From the NCBI RefSeq assembly GCF_014158035.1, contig NZ_JACFXW010000001.1, positions 3,450,001 through 3,514,000 on the forward strand: 64,000 bases of DNA, in the 5' to 3' direction. Both the position numbers and the translations under genes were made by a program. The notes under the pieces are model-generated. The model was given only the letters and a program-made list of their open reading frames with translations, was not told the DNA's origin and ran no database searches. This DNA is from Rhizobium sp. G21. Lineage in GTDB: Bacteria; Pseudomonadota; Alphaproteobacteria; Rhizobiales; Rhizobiaceae. Numbering within the stretch: the stretch's first letter is position 1; every line of letters begins with the position of its first letter. Shown one piece after another: positions 33,751 to 43,604 of this stretch.

Positions 33751-34929
33751 CTACTGGGTCAGGCGAGTCGCCGTCTCCGTGGCGCGTTCGCCGATATATT
33801 CGAAGGCGGCGTTGAGATCGTCGGCGTCCTCGGCGGAGAAATAATGCGCGCTGGTGGTGGCGCAGTAATTGAGCAGCGCCTTGCCGCGATCCGGCGCCAT
33901 GAAGGCCACGGAATAGACTTCGATGCCGGCGGTCCGGGCGGCGTCGCACCATTGTTTCGTGGTCGTGTCCGCGGAGGTGTAGTTGTTGTCGCCGTCGGTC
34001 ATGAAGACGATGAATTTGGAGGGAGTCTGGCCGTTGACGGCGGCATGCGCCGCGTCCTCGGTCGAGGCGTTCAGCGCCTGATAGGCCGTCTTGAAGGCGG
34101 CGCTCGAATCCGTGCCGCCGGTGGCGGTCAGCGCGTTGATATAGGTTTTGGTCCGGCTCTCGCCCCAGGCCAGATTGACCGGCGTCTGCATGGCGGAATT
34201 GTAGGAAACCGCCGCCGTGCGGACGAGGACCGTATCGGGGTCTGCGTCGCCTAGCTGCGTCATCAGGTTGTTGGCGGCGTTCCGAAGCGCGGTGATCTTG
34301 TCGTAATAGGTGTAGCAGGTATAGGTCTTGCGACCGTAGCGGCAGGTGTAGGAGCCTGAAACCGTGTTGGTGTATTCCGCCATCGAGCCCGAACGGTCGA
34401 GCACCAGATACATCGACAAGGCGTTCTTGCTTTCGGTCGTCGACATGGTCGAGGCGCTGACGGTGATCCGCCCGCTGTCCTGGCCCAGAAAGTTCGATAG
34501 GGTGGAATAATCCACGTCGTAGCAGGTGGTGACGGTGACGTTGTATTTCTTGGCTGTGCCGACCGTCGTCGTCTGCGTCGCGTTCACATGAGTGCAGGAA
34601 GCAAGGTCTGACTCTCTGTTCTGCTCTTCCGCTTCGTCGACATTGGCCTGGTTGGACATCTGGCCCTTGACGAAATCCAACGCGAAGGCCTGGGCCTGAT
34701 CGGTCGTGATCGTTTGCTTGGCGAGCGCGGAAGCCGTCGCAAGCGCCGCGGCGTCGGCTGCGGCCTGCAGGGCGTTCTTGTTGGCGATCAGTTGCGAGGC
34801 GTCGATGGCGAGGCCCGCCGCGCCCAATCCCACCGGCAGGATCAGGGCGCTCATAATCGAGAAGTTGCCGCGCTTGTCATTCAGCAGGCGGCGTAATTCG
34901 GTATAACATCTACCGTGCAGTCGCATCAT
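33751..34929 (-). CDS. TadG-like pilus assembly protein with a vWFA domain
   Basis: The protein has an N-terminal TadE/TadG-type anchor (RGNFSIMSALILPVGLGAAGLAIDASQLIANKNALQAAADAAALA, about residues 20-65) and then a periplasmic von Willebrand A domain. Its MIDAS metal motif is DRSGS (178-182), with the supporting Thr in TGGTDSS and Asp in FMTDGDNN. A Tyr- and Cys-rich loop (about 192-210, two Cys) sits just after the MIDAS motif. It is 392 aa. No other tad gene is nearby, so it may be a stand-alone envelope adhesin or assembly factor. Confidence 0.85.
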   Translation of the reverse strand: MMRLHGRCYTELRRLLNDKRGNFSIMSALILPVGLGAAGLAIDASQLIANKNALQAAADAAALATASALAKQTITTDQAQAFALDFVKGQMSNQANVDEAEEQNRESDLASCTHVNATQTTTVGTAKKYNVTVTTCYDVDYSTLSNFLGQDSGRITVSASTMSTTESKNALSMYLVLDRSGSMAEYTNTVSGSYTCRYGRKTYTCYTYYDKITALRNAANNLMTQLGDADPDTVLVRTAAVSYNSAMQTPVNLAWGESRTKTYINALTATGGTDSSAAFKTAYQALNASTEDAAHAAVNGQTPSKFIVFMTDGDNNYTSADTTTKQWCDAARTAGIEVYSVAFMAPDRGKALLNYCATTSAHYFSAEDADDLNAAFEYIGERATETATRLTQ

Positions 34930-35040
34930 GCTACTCTCGTCATGGAGTGGTCATGGGGCGAAGGTTAACAGCGATGTCTTGTCGTCAGGTTTCCCGGCGA
35001 ACTCGGATTTAAGGCAAATTTTACCGGTCTTTACAGGGTT

Positions 35041-35922
35041 TTAAGCCTTGACCGGAATCACGTCGACGGCCTGCGTCGTCGAATGGCTGCCATAGCTCTT
35101 GAGCACACCGATGACGGGAGCGACATCGGCGTAATCGCGGCCGAAACCGACGCGGATATGGTCGGAGCCCGCCATGATGTCGTTGGTCGGATCCCATTCC
35201 ATCCAGCCGGTCGCCCGCCCGCACCAGACGCGCACCCAGGCATGCATGGCGTCGGCGCCTTCGAGCCGCTCCTTGCCGGGCGGCGGGATGGTGCGCAGGA
35301 AGCCGCTGACATAACCGGCGGGCACGCCGAGCGAACGGAGCGCGACGATCATGACATGGGCGAAATCCTGGCAGACGCCTTTCTTCAGCCTGAAGGCTTC
35401 CTTCGCAGGCGTGTCCACCTTGGTCGCGCCGGGCAGATATTTGAACTCCTGATAGATGCGTTTGCACAAAGCCGTCGCGGCTTCGCGGATCGACATCTCC
35501 GGCTTGACGATGTTTTTCGCCCAGGCGGCGATCTCCGGCGCAGCTCCGAGCCGCGGGCTGTCGTTGAGAAAATGATGCGGCGCATCGGCATCCACCGACC
35601 AGCAGTCGGAGATCTCCGAACCGAGCTTGGCGACCGTCGGCGAAAAATCCGCCTGCGGCGGCAGGTTCTCGACCTGTACGCGCGCCTGCAGCCGGATCTC
35701 CATCTTGTCATGCGGTCGACGGAAGCTGACGGCGACGGCGGGATTCTTGAAGAAGTCGACGAAGTCGGAGCGCTCCTCCGGCTGAGGGGCGAAGCTGATC
35801 GTGCCGGCGATCAGCCGTTGACAAGGCCCGAGCGTCAGCGGAAGAACGCGCACCATGTGGCGGGCGCCGCTGGCCGGGACCTCGTAGAGATAGCCGATCT
35901 TCATCGAAATGTCGTAGAGCAT
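35041..35922 (-). CDS. Transglutaminase-like cysteine hydrolase (bacterial transglutaminase N-terminal type)
   Basis: The protein joins an N-terminal beta domain (residues 1-110) with a transglutaminase core. The catalytic triad is Cys184 in KKGVCQDFAH, His227 in DAMHAWVRVW and Asp244 in EWDPTND. It is 293 aa with no signal peptide. It is the last of three adjacent genes, after the ATP-grasp/alpha-E fusion (9-base gap). In such clusters the transglutaminase is predicted to act as a peptidase that reverses or trims the amide ligation made by the ATP-grasp enzyme. Confidence 0.9.
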   Translation of the reverse strand: MLYDISMKIGYLYEVPASGARHMVRVLPLTLGPCQRLIAGTISFAPQPEERSDFVDFFKNPAVAVSFRRPHDKMEIRLQARVQVENLPPQADFSPTVAKLGSEISDCWSVDADAPHHFLNDSPRLGAAPEIAAWAKNIVKPEMSIREAATALCKRIYQEFKYLPGATKVDTPAKEAFRLKKGVCQDFAHVMIVALRSLGVPAGYVSGFLRTIPPPGKERLEGADAMHAWVRVWCGRATGWMEWDPTNDIMAGSDHIRVGFGRDYADVAPVIGVLKSYGSHSTTQAVDVIPVKA

Positions 35923-35931
35923 GGGCGAGGC

Positions 35932-38337
35932 CTAGCCGATATAGGTGCGGGTGAGGAGATCGGAGAAGGTTTCCATCTCCCGTTCGAGACGGGCGTAGAC
36001 ATCGACCGACATGCCTTCCGGCGTCATCAGCGCGAGCGTCGAATAGAGCCTCAGCGCCTCGCGATGCACCGGCGACATCTGGCCGTTGACGATGGCGTTG
36101 GGCAATTGCTCGACTTCGGTCTTGATCTCGTTCAACTGGTAGAGAACCGAGCGCGGATTGAGCGGATCGAGCGCCAGCAGATCGGTCACGGTGACGCTGG
36201 CGGTCGCGACATTGTAGCGACGGCGGTGCGTCATGACGCTGTCGCCGATCTCGATCAGCATGTCGAGCGCGCCGTCGGGCGCATCCGGCCCCGAAAAATG
36301 GCCGAGCAACCTGGACATATGCAGACCGCGCTCGAGATAGCGGCCGATCGACAGGAAGCGCCAGCCAGTGAAACGATACATGTTTTCATGCACGAGACCG
36401 GCGAAGCCCGCGAGCTTGCGCAAGAGCACGGTCATGGCGCTGGTGGCGTCGTCGCCGGGATGGATCTTTTCGCGGAATTCGCGCGCGGTCTTGGAGAGAT
36501 CGTTGAGCGCCAGCCAGCCGTCCGGAGAGAAGCGGTCGCGGATGTTCGACGCCGAATAAAGCGCGCTGGAAATGTTCATCAGCAGGCTTTCGGGCACCTG
36601 CTCCTCGGTGTCGATGTCGAGCGCGGCCAGATAATTCGAAACATTGGCGAGCAGCGGCTGCTTGCGATCGGCGTATTCGGCGAAACGGCCGTGCCAGGCG
36701 CGCAGGATGCGCAATGCGCCTTCCGCCCGTTCGATATAGCGACCCAGCCAGAACAGATTGTCGGCGGCGCGGCTCGGCAGGCTGCCGGGCATGTTGCGGG
36801 TGAAATTCTCTTCCGAAGGCAGCAGGGTCGACCACTTGACCGGTTTGTCGGAGACGATCCAGACATCGGCGACCGAGCCGCCCTTCTGCATGGCTATCGC
36901 CGACACGTCGTCGCCGGCGCCGATACGGGCGAAGCCGCCCGGCATGATGGTCCAGCCGTCGCGGGTGCGGGCGGCGAAGACGCGCAGACTCATCGGACGC
37001 GGCGCGAGCTTGCCGTCGACGAAAGCCGGCGTGGTCGACAGTTTGACGATCTCCTGGCCGACGAGGCGACCGCCGCGTTCCGCCAGCGTCTTAAGGATTT
37101 CAGGGTCCTTCTCGCGTAGCAGCCGGCCGGGCTTGGATTCGCCGGCGTCGTCGAAGAAGGGCAGTCGGGAATAAGCGGGTCCGATGACCATCTTGTCGAG
37201 ATGGCGCGCCACATGTTCGCGTTCTTTCTTCTGCCCGCACCACCAGGTGGCGATTGACGGCAGCTTGAGATCCTCGTTCAACAGCCGGCGACAGATGGCC
37301 GGCATGAAAGCGAGGAAGGCGCGGGTTTCGAGAAGTCCGGCGCCGAGCGCATTGACGATGGTGACGGTCTCGGCGCGCAATGCCTGGGTCAGGCCCGGCG
37401 TGCCGATCTGCGAATGCTGGTTCAGCTCCAGCGGATCGGCGTAGCTGGCGTCGAGGCGGCGCCACAACACGCTGACCGGCTTGAGGCCGGCGACCGTGCG
37501 CACCATCACCTGGCCGTCGACCACGGTCAGGTCTTCGCCCTCCAGCAGCATGAAGCCGAGATAGCGGGCGATATAGGAATGTTCGAAATAGGTTTCGTTG
37601 GCCGGGCCGGGCGTCAGGATGGCGATGCGGTCGTCGGCGTTTTTCTTGTAGCTCTGCAACTCGTCTCGAAACGCGCCGAAGAAGGAGGCGAGGCGGTGGA
37701 CATGCGTTTCCGCATAAATGTCGGAAAAGGCGCGCGTGGTGGCGACGCGGTTTTCCAATGCGAAGCCTGCGCCCGATGGCGCCTGGGTTCGATCGGCGAG
37801 CACCCACCAATTGCCGTCGGGACCGCGGCCGATCTCGAAGGCGACGAAGTGAAGAAAATGGCCGCTGACCGGCTTGAGCCCGTGCACCGGACGCAAAAAT
37901 TCCGGATTTCCGGTGATCAGGCCGGGCGGCAGAAAGCCCTCCTGCACCAGCCTGTTGTCGGAATAAATGTCGGCGGCGATCTGTTCGAGCAGTTCGGCGC
38001 GTTGCACGAGGCCTTCGGCGAGATTTTCCCATTCATGCGCGTCGATCAGCACCGGCACATGGCTGAGCGGCCAGGATCTCTCGGCGTTCGGCGCGCCGCC
38101 ATAGGCGCGGTAGAAGACGCCGGCGTCGCGCAGATAACGGTCGGCCTTGTCGAGACGCCGCTCCAGCTCCGGTTTCGGCATGCGGGCCAGCGAGTCGACG
38201 AAATGACGCCAGACCGGGCGTACCTTTCCGTCCGGTCCCAGCATCTCATCCGGCGCGCCGGCGATCGGCCTGTAGTCGAAAGCGCGGTCCGCCAAGGCTT
38301 TGTCGTCCTTCCTGCCGCTCGCTTCAATTCCTGCCAA
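35932..38337 (-). CDS. Circularly permuted ATP-grasp ligase fused to an alpha-E domain
   Basis: This 801-aa protein has two parts. Residues about 1-470 form a COG2308-type circularly permuted ATP-grasp domain (RPVHGLKPVSGHFLHFVAFEIGRGPDGNWWVLADRTQAPSGAG and a C-terminal GGFARIG loop). Residues about 495-800 form an alpha-helical alpha-E domain (LPSRAADNLFWLGRYIERAEGALRILR, FLSIGRYLERGLHMSRLL). Family studies predict a peptide-bond (amidoligase) activity. The TTG start at 38337 has GGAG upstream and follows the DUF2126 stop by one base. In many genomes the two parts are separate genes; here they are fused. Confidence 0.9.
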   Translation of the reverse strand: MAGIEASGRKDDKALADRAFDYRPIAGAPDEMLGPDGKVRPVWRHFVDSLARMPKPELERRLDKADRYLRDAGVFYRAYGGAPNAERSWPLSHVPVLIDAHEWENLAEGLVQRAELLEQIAADIYSDNRLVQEGFLPPGLITGNPEFLRPVHGLKPVSGHFLHFVAFEIGRGPDGNWWVLADRTQAPSGAGFALENRVATTRAFSDIYAETHVHRLASFFGAFRDELQSYKKNADDRIAILTPGPANETYFEHSYIARYLGFMLLEGEDLTVVDGQVMVRTVAGLKPVSVLWRRLDASYADPLELNQHSQIGTPGLTQALRAETVTIVNALGAGLLETRAFLAFMPAICRRLLNEDLKLPSIATWWCGQKKEREHVARHLDKMVIGPAYSRLPFFDDAGESKPGRLLREKDPEILKTLAERGGRLVGQEIVKLSTTPAFVDGKLAPRPMSLRVFAARTRDGWTIMPGGFARIGAGDDVSAIAMQKGGSVADVWIVSDKPVKWSTLLPSEENFTRNMPGSLPSRAADNLFWLGRYIERAEGALRILRAWHGRFAEYADRKQPLLANVSNYLAALDIDTEEQVPESLLMNISSALYSASNIRDRFSPDGWLALNDLSKTAREFREKIHPGDDATSAMTVLLRKLAGFAGLVHENMYRFTGWRFLSIGRYLERGLHMSRLLGHFSGPDAPDGALDMLIEIGDSVMTHRRRYNVATASVTVTDLLALDPLNPRSVLYQLNEIKTEVEQLPNAIVNGQMSPVHREALRLYSTLALMTPEGMSVDVYARLEREMETFSDLLTRTYIG

Positions 38338-38338
38338 T

Positions 38339-41300
38339 TCAGACTCCTGGCGGCCTTCTGAGATCCAGCGTCAACGGGAACTCGGGGTGAGGTTGCTCCG
38401 GCCAGAGCGGATATCGACCGGCCGTATGTCCCCAGGGTTCGAAGCGCGCCAGCCGCCGGGCCTGCGCTTCGTAGCCGTTGACGGGGAAGGTCTCATAGTT
38501 GCGCCCACCAGGATGAGCAACATGATAAATGCAGCCGCCGACGGCCTTCCCCGTCCATTGATCATAAATGTCAAAGGTTAGCGGCGTGTTGACCGGAAGA
38601 ACCGGATGAATGCCGGCCGCCGGCTGCCAGGCCTTGAAGCGCACGCCCGCCACGGCGGGGCCGCCGGCGTGGGTTTGCGTCAGCGGCACGGGCCGGCCGT
38701 TGCAGGCGACGGTGAAGCGGCCGGGATTGGCGTTGTCGAGCTTGACCTGCAGGCGTTCGACCGAGGAGTCGACGAAGCGGGCCGTGCCGCCCACCGCGCC
38801 GGTTTCGCCGGTTACGTGCCACGGCTCCAGCGCCTGACGCAGCTCAAGACGCGCTCCTTCGTAAGACACTTCGCCATAGAAGGGGAAGCGGAACTCCAGC
38901 TGCGCCTCGAACCATTCGGGGCGGAAATCGAAACCATGCCGACGGAGATCCGCCAAGACATCCATGAAATCGGCCCAGACGAAATGCGGCAACATGAAAC
39001 GGTCATGCAGCGCCGTGCCCCAGCGGGTGAAACTGCCCTCCAACGGCGCTTTCCAGAAGCGGGCGATCAGCGCGCGGATCAGCAATTGCTGGGCGAGCGA
39101 CATGCGCGGCTCCGGCGGCATTTCGAAACCGCGGAATTCGATCAGGCCGAGGCGGCCCGTGGGCCCGTCCGGCGAGAACAGCTTGTCGATGCAGATTTCC
39201 GACCGATGGGTATTGCCCGAGACGTCGACGAGCAGGTTGCGGAACAAACGATCGACGAGCCAGGGTAAGGGCGGCAGGCCCTTGCCGGGCGCGGGCACCT
39301 GTGCGAGCGCGATTTCCAGCTCATAAAGCCCGTCGTGGCGCGCTTCGTCGATCCGCGGCGCCTGGCTGGTGGGGCCGATGAACAGGCCGGAGAAAAGATA
39401 GGACAGCGACGGATGGCGCTGCCAGTAGAGCACGATGCTCTTGAGCAGGTCCGGCCGGCGCAGGAAAGGGCTGTCGGAGGGCGTGGCGCCGCCGACGACG
39501 ACGTGGTTGCCGCCGCCGGTGCCGGTGTGGCGACCGTCGATCATGAATTTTTCGGCGCCCAAGCGGCAGAGCCTCGCTTCCTCATAGACGGCGGAGGTTA
39601 TGTCGACGCAATCCTTCCAGCTCGACGCCGGATGGATGTTGACCTCGATGACGCCTGGGTCGGGCGCGACGCGGATGACGTTGAGCCGTTCGTCATGCGG
39701 CGGCGTGTAGCCTTCGATATGAACGGGCAGCTTCAACGCGCTCGCGGCGCGCTCGGCGGAGGCGACGAGATCGAGATATTCCTCCAACGTCGCGGTCGGC
39801 GGCATGAAGACGCAGACGCGGCCGTCCCGCACTTCCACGGAGATCGCCGTGCGCACGCGGCCGCCGATTTCCTCGTAAGACTGTCCCACCGGCTGATCGC
39901 GCTGGCCGATGTCGCGCTGGAAGGAATGCTCCGGCATGACGCGACCCGCCTCGGTCGAGAAATCCGGCAGCGGCGGCTTCTCGATCATCGGATCGGCGGG
40001 GTTGATATAGGGATACCAGGACGGCGAAATATAGGGCAGGGCGTTCAGCGGCAGGCGGAAACCTACGGGACTGTCGCCCGGAATAAGATAGATGCGGCCG
40101 CGGCGCGTGCGCCATTGCTCGGACACCCAAGTGCGGCCGGAAACACGCGCCTGCCAGGCCTGCACCGGCAGCACATAGCCGGCCGGCGTCGTCAGATCGT
40201 TGGCGAACACTTTGGCGATGCGGCTGCGCTCTTCCGGGTCCTTGAGCTTGGAATTGGAAGGATCGACATTTTCCGGCAGATTGGCTTCCCGGATCACCCA
40301 TTCCGCCGGATCTTCATAGGCCGGCATGACATTGTCTGTCTTTATGTCGAGTTCGACGGCGATGGCCTGCAACAGCCGTCCCGCATCTTCATGTGTGACC
40401 TTGTGATCGTTGGTCTCGATGGCGATGAGGCTCGGATCGTTCCAGATCGGCAGACCGTCGCGACGCCAATAGAGCGAGAAGGTCCAGCGCGGCAGGCTTT
40501 CGCCCGGATACCATTTGCCCTGACCGTAGTGCAGGAAACCGCCCGGCGCAAAACGATCGCGCAGGCGGCGGATCAGCGTATCGGCGAGGCCGCGCTTCAT
40601 CGGCCCGACGGCGCTGGTGTTCCATTCTTCGGCCTGGAAATCGTCGATGGAGACGAAGGTCGGCTCGCCGCCCATGGTGAGACGCACATCTTCCGCTTCG
40701 AGATAGGCGTCGACCTCTTCGCCGAGCTCGTCGAGCTTTTCCCAGCTGTCTTCTGGAAACGGCTTGGTGATCCGCGGATGTTCGGAAACGCGCGTCACCT
40801 TCATGTCGAAGGCGAATTCGGTTTCGGCCTTGCCGAAATAGCCGCCGGTGATGGGGGCGGCGTTCTTGAAATGCGGCGTGGCGGCGAGCGGTATGTGGCT
40901 TTCGCCGGTCAGAAGCCCCGAAGTCGGGTCCAGTCCCACCCAGCCTGCGCCGGGGATATAGACTTCGCACCAGGCATGCAGATCGGTGAAATCGACTTCG
41001 GTGCCTGAAGGGCCGTCGAGCGCCTTGAGATCGGGCGCGAGCTGGATCAGATAGCCGGAGACGAAGCGGGCGGCGAAGCCGAGATGGCGGAGGATCTGCA
41101 CCAGAAGCCAGCCTGTGTCGCGGCAGGAGCCCTTGCGGGCGCCCAGCGTCTCCTCGGGTTCCTGAACGCCGGGCTCCATGCGGATGACATAGCCGATCTC
41201 CTGTTGCAGGCGCGCATTCAGCGCCACGACCATGTCGACGGTGTGCTGGCCCTCGGTCCTGTCGAGGGTCTTCAGGAAAGCGTCGAGAAGCGGCCCTGTC

Positions 41301-41665
41301 GGTTCCGGCTTGCGGTAGATCGACAGGTCTTCGACGAGATCGTCGGAATAATCGAACGGCCAGGCCTGGGCCGATTCCTCGACGAAGAAATCGAAGGGAT
41401 TGTAGACGGTCATGTCGGCGACGAGATCGACCTCGATCTTCAACTCGGTCACCGGCTCCGGGAAGACGAAGCGGGCGAGGTAGTTGCCGTAGGGATCCTG
41501 CTGCAGATTGACGAAGTGATTGGACGGCGTGACCTTCAGCGAATGGCTGAGCACCTTGGTCTTGGAATGCGCCGCCGGCTTGAGGCGGATGATCTGCGGG
41601 CTGAGGACGACCGGATTGTCGTAGGTGTAGTGCGTGAGATGATAGATGCTGGCCTTGATCGACAT
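38339..41665 (-). CDS. DUF2126 protein with an N-terminal transglutaminase-like domain
   Basis: This very large cytosolic protein (1108 aa) starts with a transglutaminase N-terminal domain ([28 protein letters not shown]) and a transglutaminase core with Cys181 ([12 protein letters not shown]), His230 (DLHAWCEVY) and Asp246 (GLDPTSG). The remaining roughly 800 residues are DUF2126, with glutamine-synthetase-like segments such as [31 protein letters not shown] and [20 protein letters not shown]. This matches predicted amidoligases. It is the first gene of the three-gene unit. I use the start at 41665, where family similarity begins. Confidence 0.9.
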   Translation of the reverse strand: MSIKASIYHLTHYTYDNPVVLSPQIIRLKPAAHSKTKVLSHSLKVTPSNHFVNLQQDPYGNYLARFVFPEPVTELKIEVDLVADMTVYNPFDFFVEESAQAWPFDYSDDLVEDLSIYRKPEPTGPLLDAFLKTLDRTEGQHTVDMVVALNARLQQEIGYVIRMEPGVQEPEETLGARKGSCRDTGWLLVQILRHLGFAARFVSGYLIQLAPDLKALDGPSGTEVDFTDLHAWCEVYIPGAGWVGLDPTSGLLTGESHIPLAATPHFKNAAPITGGYFGKAETEFAFDMKVTRVSEHPRITKPFPEDSWEKLDELGEEVDAYLEAEDVRLTMGGEPTFVSIDDFQAEEWNTSAVGPMKRGLADTLIRRLRDRFAPGGFLHYGQGKWYPGESLPRWTFSLYWRRDGLPIWNDPSLIAIETNDHKVTHEDAGRLLQAIAVELDIKTDNVMPAYEDPAEWVIREANLPENVDPSNSKLKDPEERSRIAKVFANDLTTPAGYVLPVQAWQARVSGRTWVSEQWRTRRGRIYLIPGDSPVGFRLPLNALPYISPSWYPYINPADPMIEKPPLPDFSTEAGRVMPEHSFQRDIGQRDQPVGQSYEEIGGRVRTAISVEVRDGRVCVFMPPTATLEEYLDLVASAERAASALKLPVHIEGYTPPHDERLNVIRVAPDPGVIEVNIHPASSWKDCVDITSAVYEEARLCRLGAEKFMIDGRHTGTGGGNHVVVGGATPSDSPFLRRPDLLKSIVLYWQRHPSLSYLFSGLFIGPTSQAPRIDEARHDGLYELEIALAQVPAPGKGLPPLPWLVDRLFRNLLVDVSGNTHRSEICIDKLFSPDGPTGRLGLIEFRGFEMPPEPRMSLAQQLLIRALIARFWKAPLEGSFTRWGTALHDRFMLPHFVWADFMDVLADLRRHGFDFRPEWFEAQLEFRFPFYGEVSYEGARLELRQALEPWHVTGETGAVGGTARFVDSSVERLQVKLDNANPGRFTVACNGRPVPLTQTHAGGPAVAGVRFKAWQPAAGIHPVLPVNTPLTFDIYDQWTGKAVGGCIYHVAHPGGRNYETFPVNGYEAQARRLARFEPWGHTAGRYPLWPEQPHPEFPLTLDLRRPPGV

Positions 41666-41776
41666 AAGCGCGGTGGTTCCCCTTGTTTGAAAGGGAGTTT
41701 GTGCAATGCAACGCGCGAAAGCAAGCGGCATTTGCCGCTCGCCTAAAGCAAATTGACGGTAATATTTCTGGTTATT

Positions 41777-42454
41777 TCAAGCGGAAAAGGGCGCCGTTTC
41801 CGCTTCGAGAGCGGACCAATCGTCGCAAAGTATCATTTCGGCCGGGACGCTCACGTTTCCGGTCCAGCCGTAGACGCAGAGGAAAGGCTGGTTGCCCGAA
41901 CGGAAGGCGTGCGGCGCCCAGGCTTCGTTCCAGACCGGCTGATGCGCGGGCCGCCAGTCGAGCGCCTCGCCCGCCTTAAAACGCCAGCCATTCGGCCCGG
42001 TAAAGGGCGCGTAAAGTTCCGGGGCGGCGTGCTTGTGATCGCGGTAGAGAATGTTCGGGCCAAAGCCGAAGAGGCCGAGATCGAAGTCCTCCGCCTGGAT
42101 CAGCCCATATTCGCCGATCAGGATCGTCGCGCAATGGTTGGTCGCGTAGGTCTCGCCGATGATCTCGCGCGGATAGGGATCATAGGCGCGCCAGTCGAGA
42201 TAGGGCATGGCGGCGCGGATGGCGCCGGCGAGCGCCTCTTCGCCATGGGCCGTCATCCAACTGAGCGCCGTGTCGACATGGTCGACGGCTTTGATCCGGT
42301 TCGGGGCCTTCTCCCGCACCGGCCCGTCGCGGAACCGTGCGACGCCGGCGCGGACGTCTGCGACGCCCGGACCGTTGAAACGGCCGAGATAATCGTCCAG
42401 CGCCGCGATCAGCGTGCGGATGATCTGTTCGAGGTTCTGGACAACTGCCATCAT
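41777..42454 (-). CDS. DMSP-lyase-like cupin protein (DddQ/DMSP_lyase family)
   Basis: The 225-aa protein has a C-terminal single-domain cupin. Motif 1 is YRDHKHAAPELYAPFTG, giving His140, His142, Glu146 and Tyr148; motif 2 is APHAFRSGNQPFLCVYGWTGN, giving His182. The His-x3-Glu-x-Tyr spacing and the later His fit the metal and base residues of DddQ-type DMSP lyases. The N-terminus (1-100) is helical. Its ATG overlaps the ureohydrolase stop, so it is co-translated with guanidino catabolism rather than with known DMSP genes. The substrate may therefore be another compound. Confidence 0.78.
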   Translation of the reverse strand: MMAVVQNLEQIIRTLIAALDDYLGRFNGPGVADVRAGVARFRDGPVREKAPNRIKAVDHVDTALSWMTAHGEEALAGAIRAAMPYLDWRAYDPYPREIIGETYATNHCATILIGEYGLIQAEDFDLGLFGFGPNILYRDHKHAAPELYAPFTGPNGWRFKAGEALDWRPAHQPVWNEAWAPHAFRSGNQPFLCVYGWTGNVSVPAEMILCDDWSALEAETAPFSA

Positions 42455-43401
42455 ATTTTCCTTGTCACGCCCGGCAGAACGCAGAGCATTTCATAGAGAA
42501 TATTGGCGCCGATCAGCGCTGTGTTGCCGGAGGGATCGAAAGGCGGGGAGACTTCGACGAGATCGCCGCCGACGATGTTGAGGCCGGCCGCGCCGCGGAC
42601 GATTTCCAGCGCCTGCCAAGTGGTCAGCCCGCCGACTTCCACAGTGCCGGTGCCCGGCGCGAAAGCCGGGTCGAGACTGTCGATGTCATAGGTGAAATAG
42701 ACGGGCGCATCGCCGATCTTGGCACGGATGTCGGCCATCAGCGGCGTCATGGATTTGCCCCAGTAATCCTCGGCCTGCACCACCGTCCAGCCCTTGGAGC
42801 GGCCCCAATCGAAATCGTCGGGCGAGTAGCCCGATCCGCGCAGGCCGATCTGGAAGACCTTGTCGTTGATCAGCAGACCGTCGTCATAGGCGCGGCGGAA
42901 GGGCGTGCCATGGGCGATCTTCTCGCCGAACATCTCGTCGTTGATGTCGGCATGGGCGTCGATATGGATCAGCGCCACGGGGCCATGCTTTTTGGCGATG
43001 GCGCGCAGGATCGGATAGGTCAGCGTGTGGTCGCCGCCGAGCGTCAGCGGGATGCAGTCATGGCCGAGGATCTCGTCATAGGCTGCGGTGATGATGTCCA
43101 CCGTCTTCTTGAGATCGAAAGTGTTGATGGCGACATCGCCGATATCGGCCACTTGCAGGCTGTCGAAGGGGGCTGCGCCGGTGGCCATGTTGTAGGGCCG
43201 GATCATGCAGCTTTCCTGACGGATCTGGCGCGGCCCGAGCCGCGTGCCGGAGCGGTTGGACGCGCCGATATCGAGCGGTATTCCGACGAAGCAGACGTCG
43301 AGGCCTTCGGCCGTGGCTTGCGTAGGCAGGCGCATCATGGTCGAGGGGCCGCCGAAGCGTGGCATCTCATTGCCGCCGAGGGGTTGGTTGAACTGGGTCA
43401 T
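42451..43401 (-). CDS. gbuA: Ureohydrolase, probable 4-guanidinobutyrase (agmatinase family)
   Basis: This dimanganese enzyme hydrolyses a guanidino group to urea. The metal motifs are LTLGGDHTLTYP, HIDAHADIND and YDIDSLDPAFAPGTGTVEVGG. It is 316 aa. The start at 43401 (MTQFNQPLGGNEMPRFGG) has GGGAG upstream, and this N-terminus resembles guanidinobutyrase and guanidinopropionase more than agmatinase. The upstream neighbour is a 2-ketoarginine decarboxylase-like gene whose product, once oxidised, is 4-guanidinobutyrate. That makes GABA plus urea the likely products. The gene symbol is tentative. Confidence 0.82.
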   Translation of the reverse strand: MTQFNQPLGGNEMPRFGGPSTMMRLPTQATAEGLDVCFVGIPLDIGASNRSGTRLGPRQIRQESCMIRPYNMATGAAPFDSLQVADIGDVAINTFDLKKTVDIITAAYDEILGHDCIPLTLGGDHTLTYPILRAIAKKHGPVALIHIDAHADINDEMFGEKIAHGTPFRRAYDDGLLINDKVFQIGLRGSGYSPDDFDWGRSKGWTVVQAEDYWGKSMTPLMADIRAKIGDAPVYFTYDIDSLDPAFAPGTGTVEVGGLTTWQALEIVRGAAGLNIVGGDLVEVSPPFDPSGNTALIGANILYEMLCVLPGVTRKI

Positions 43402-43501
43402 GGTGTTCTCCCTTGTCATGAAATCTGTTCGCCACTCGCAAGCGCGCCAGCCTTGTACGGGTCGGCTCACACCGTTGCAGACGCGAAGCCTTTTGCACGA
43501 C

Positions 43502-43594
43502 GTCATCCTCGGGCTTGTCCCGAGGATCTGCAAGCCTATGATTTTGCAGATCCTCGCTTGCTCAGCAGATCCTCGGGACAAGCCCGAGGATGAC
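43502..43594. repeat. Intergenic palindromic repeat (30-base perfect arms)
   Basis: The arms 43502-43531 and 43565-43594 are perfect inverted copies, starting GTCATCCTCGGGCTTGTCCC. A further partial copy lies in the 33-base loop. Elements with this core (CCTCGGGCTTGTCCCGAGG) are widespread between genes in rhizobial genomes. It lies between aruI and the ureohydrolase gene and could end transcription or stabilise one side of the mRNA. Confidence 0.85.
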
Positions 43595-43604
43595 GACCAT
43601 GGGG

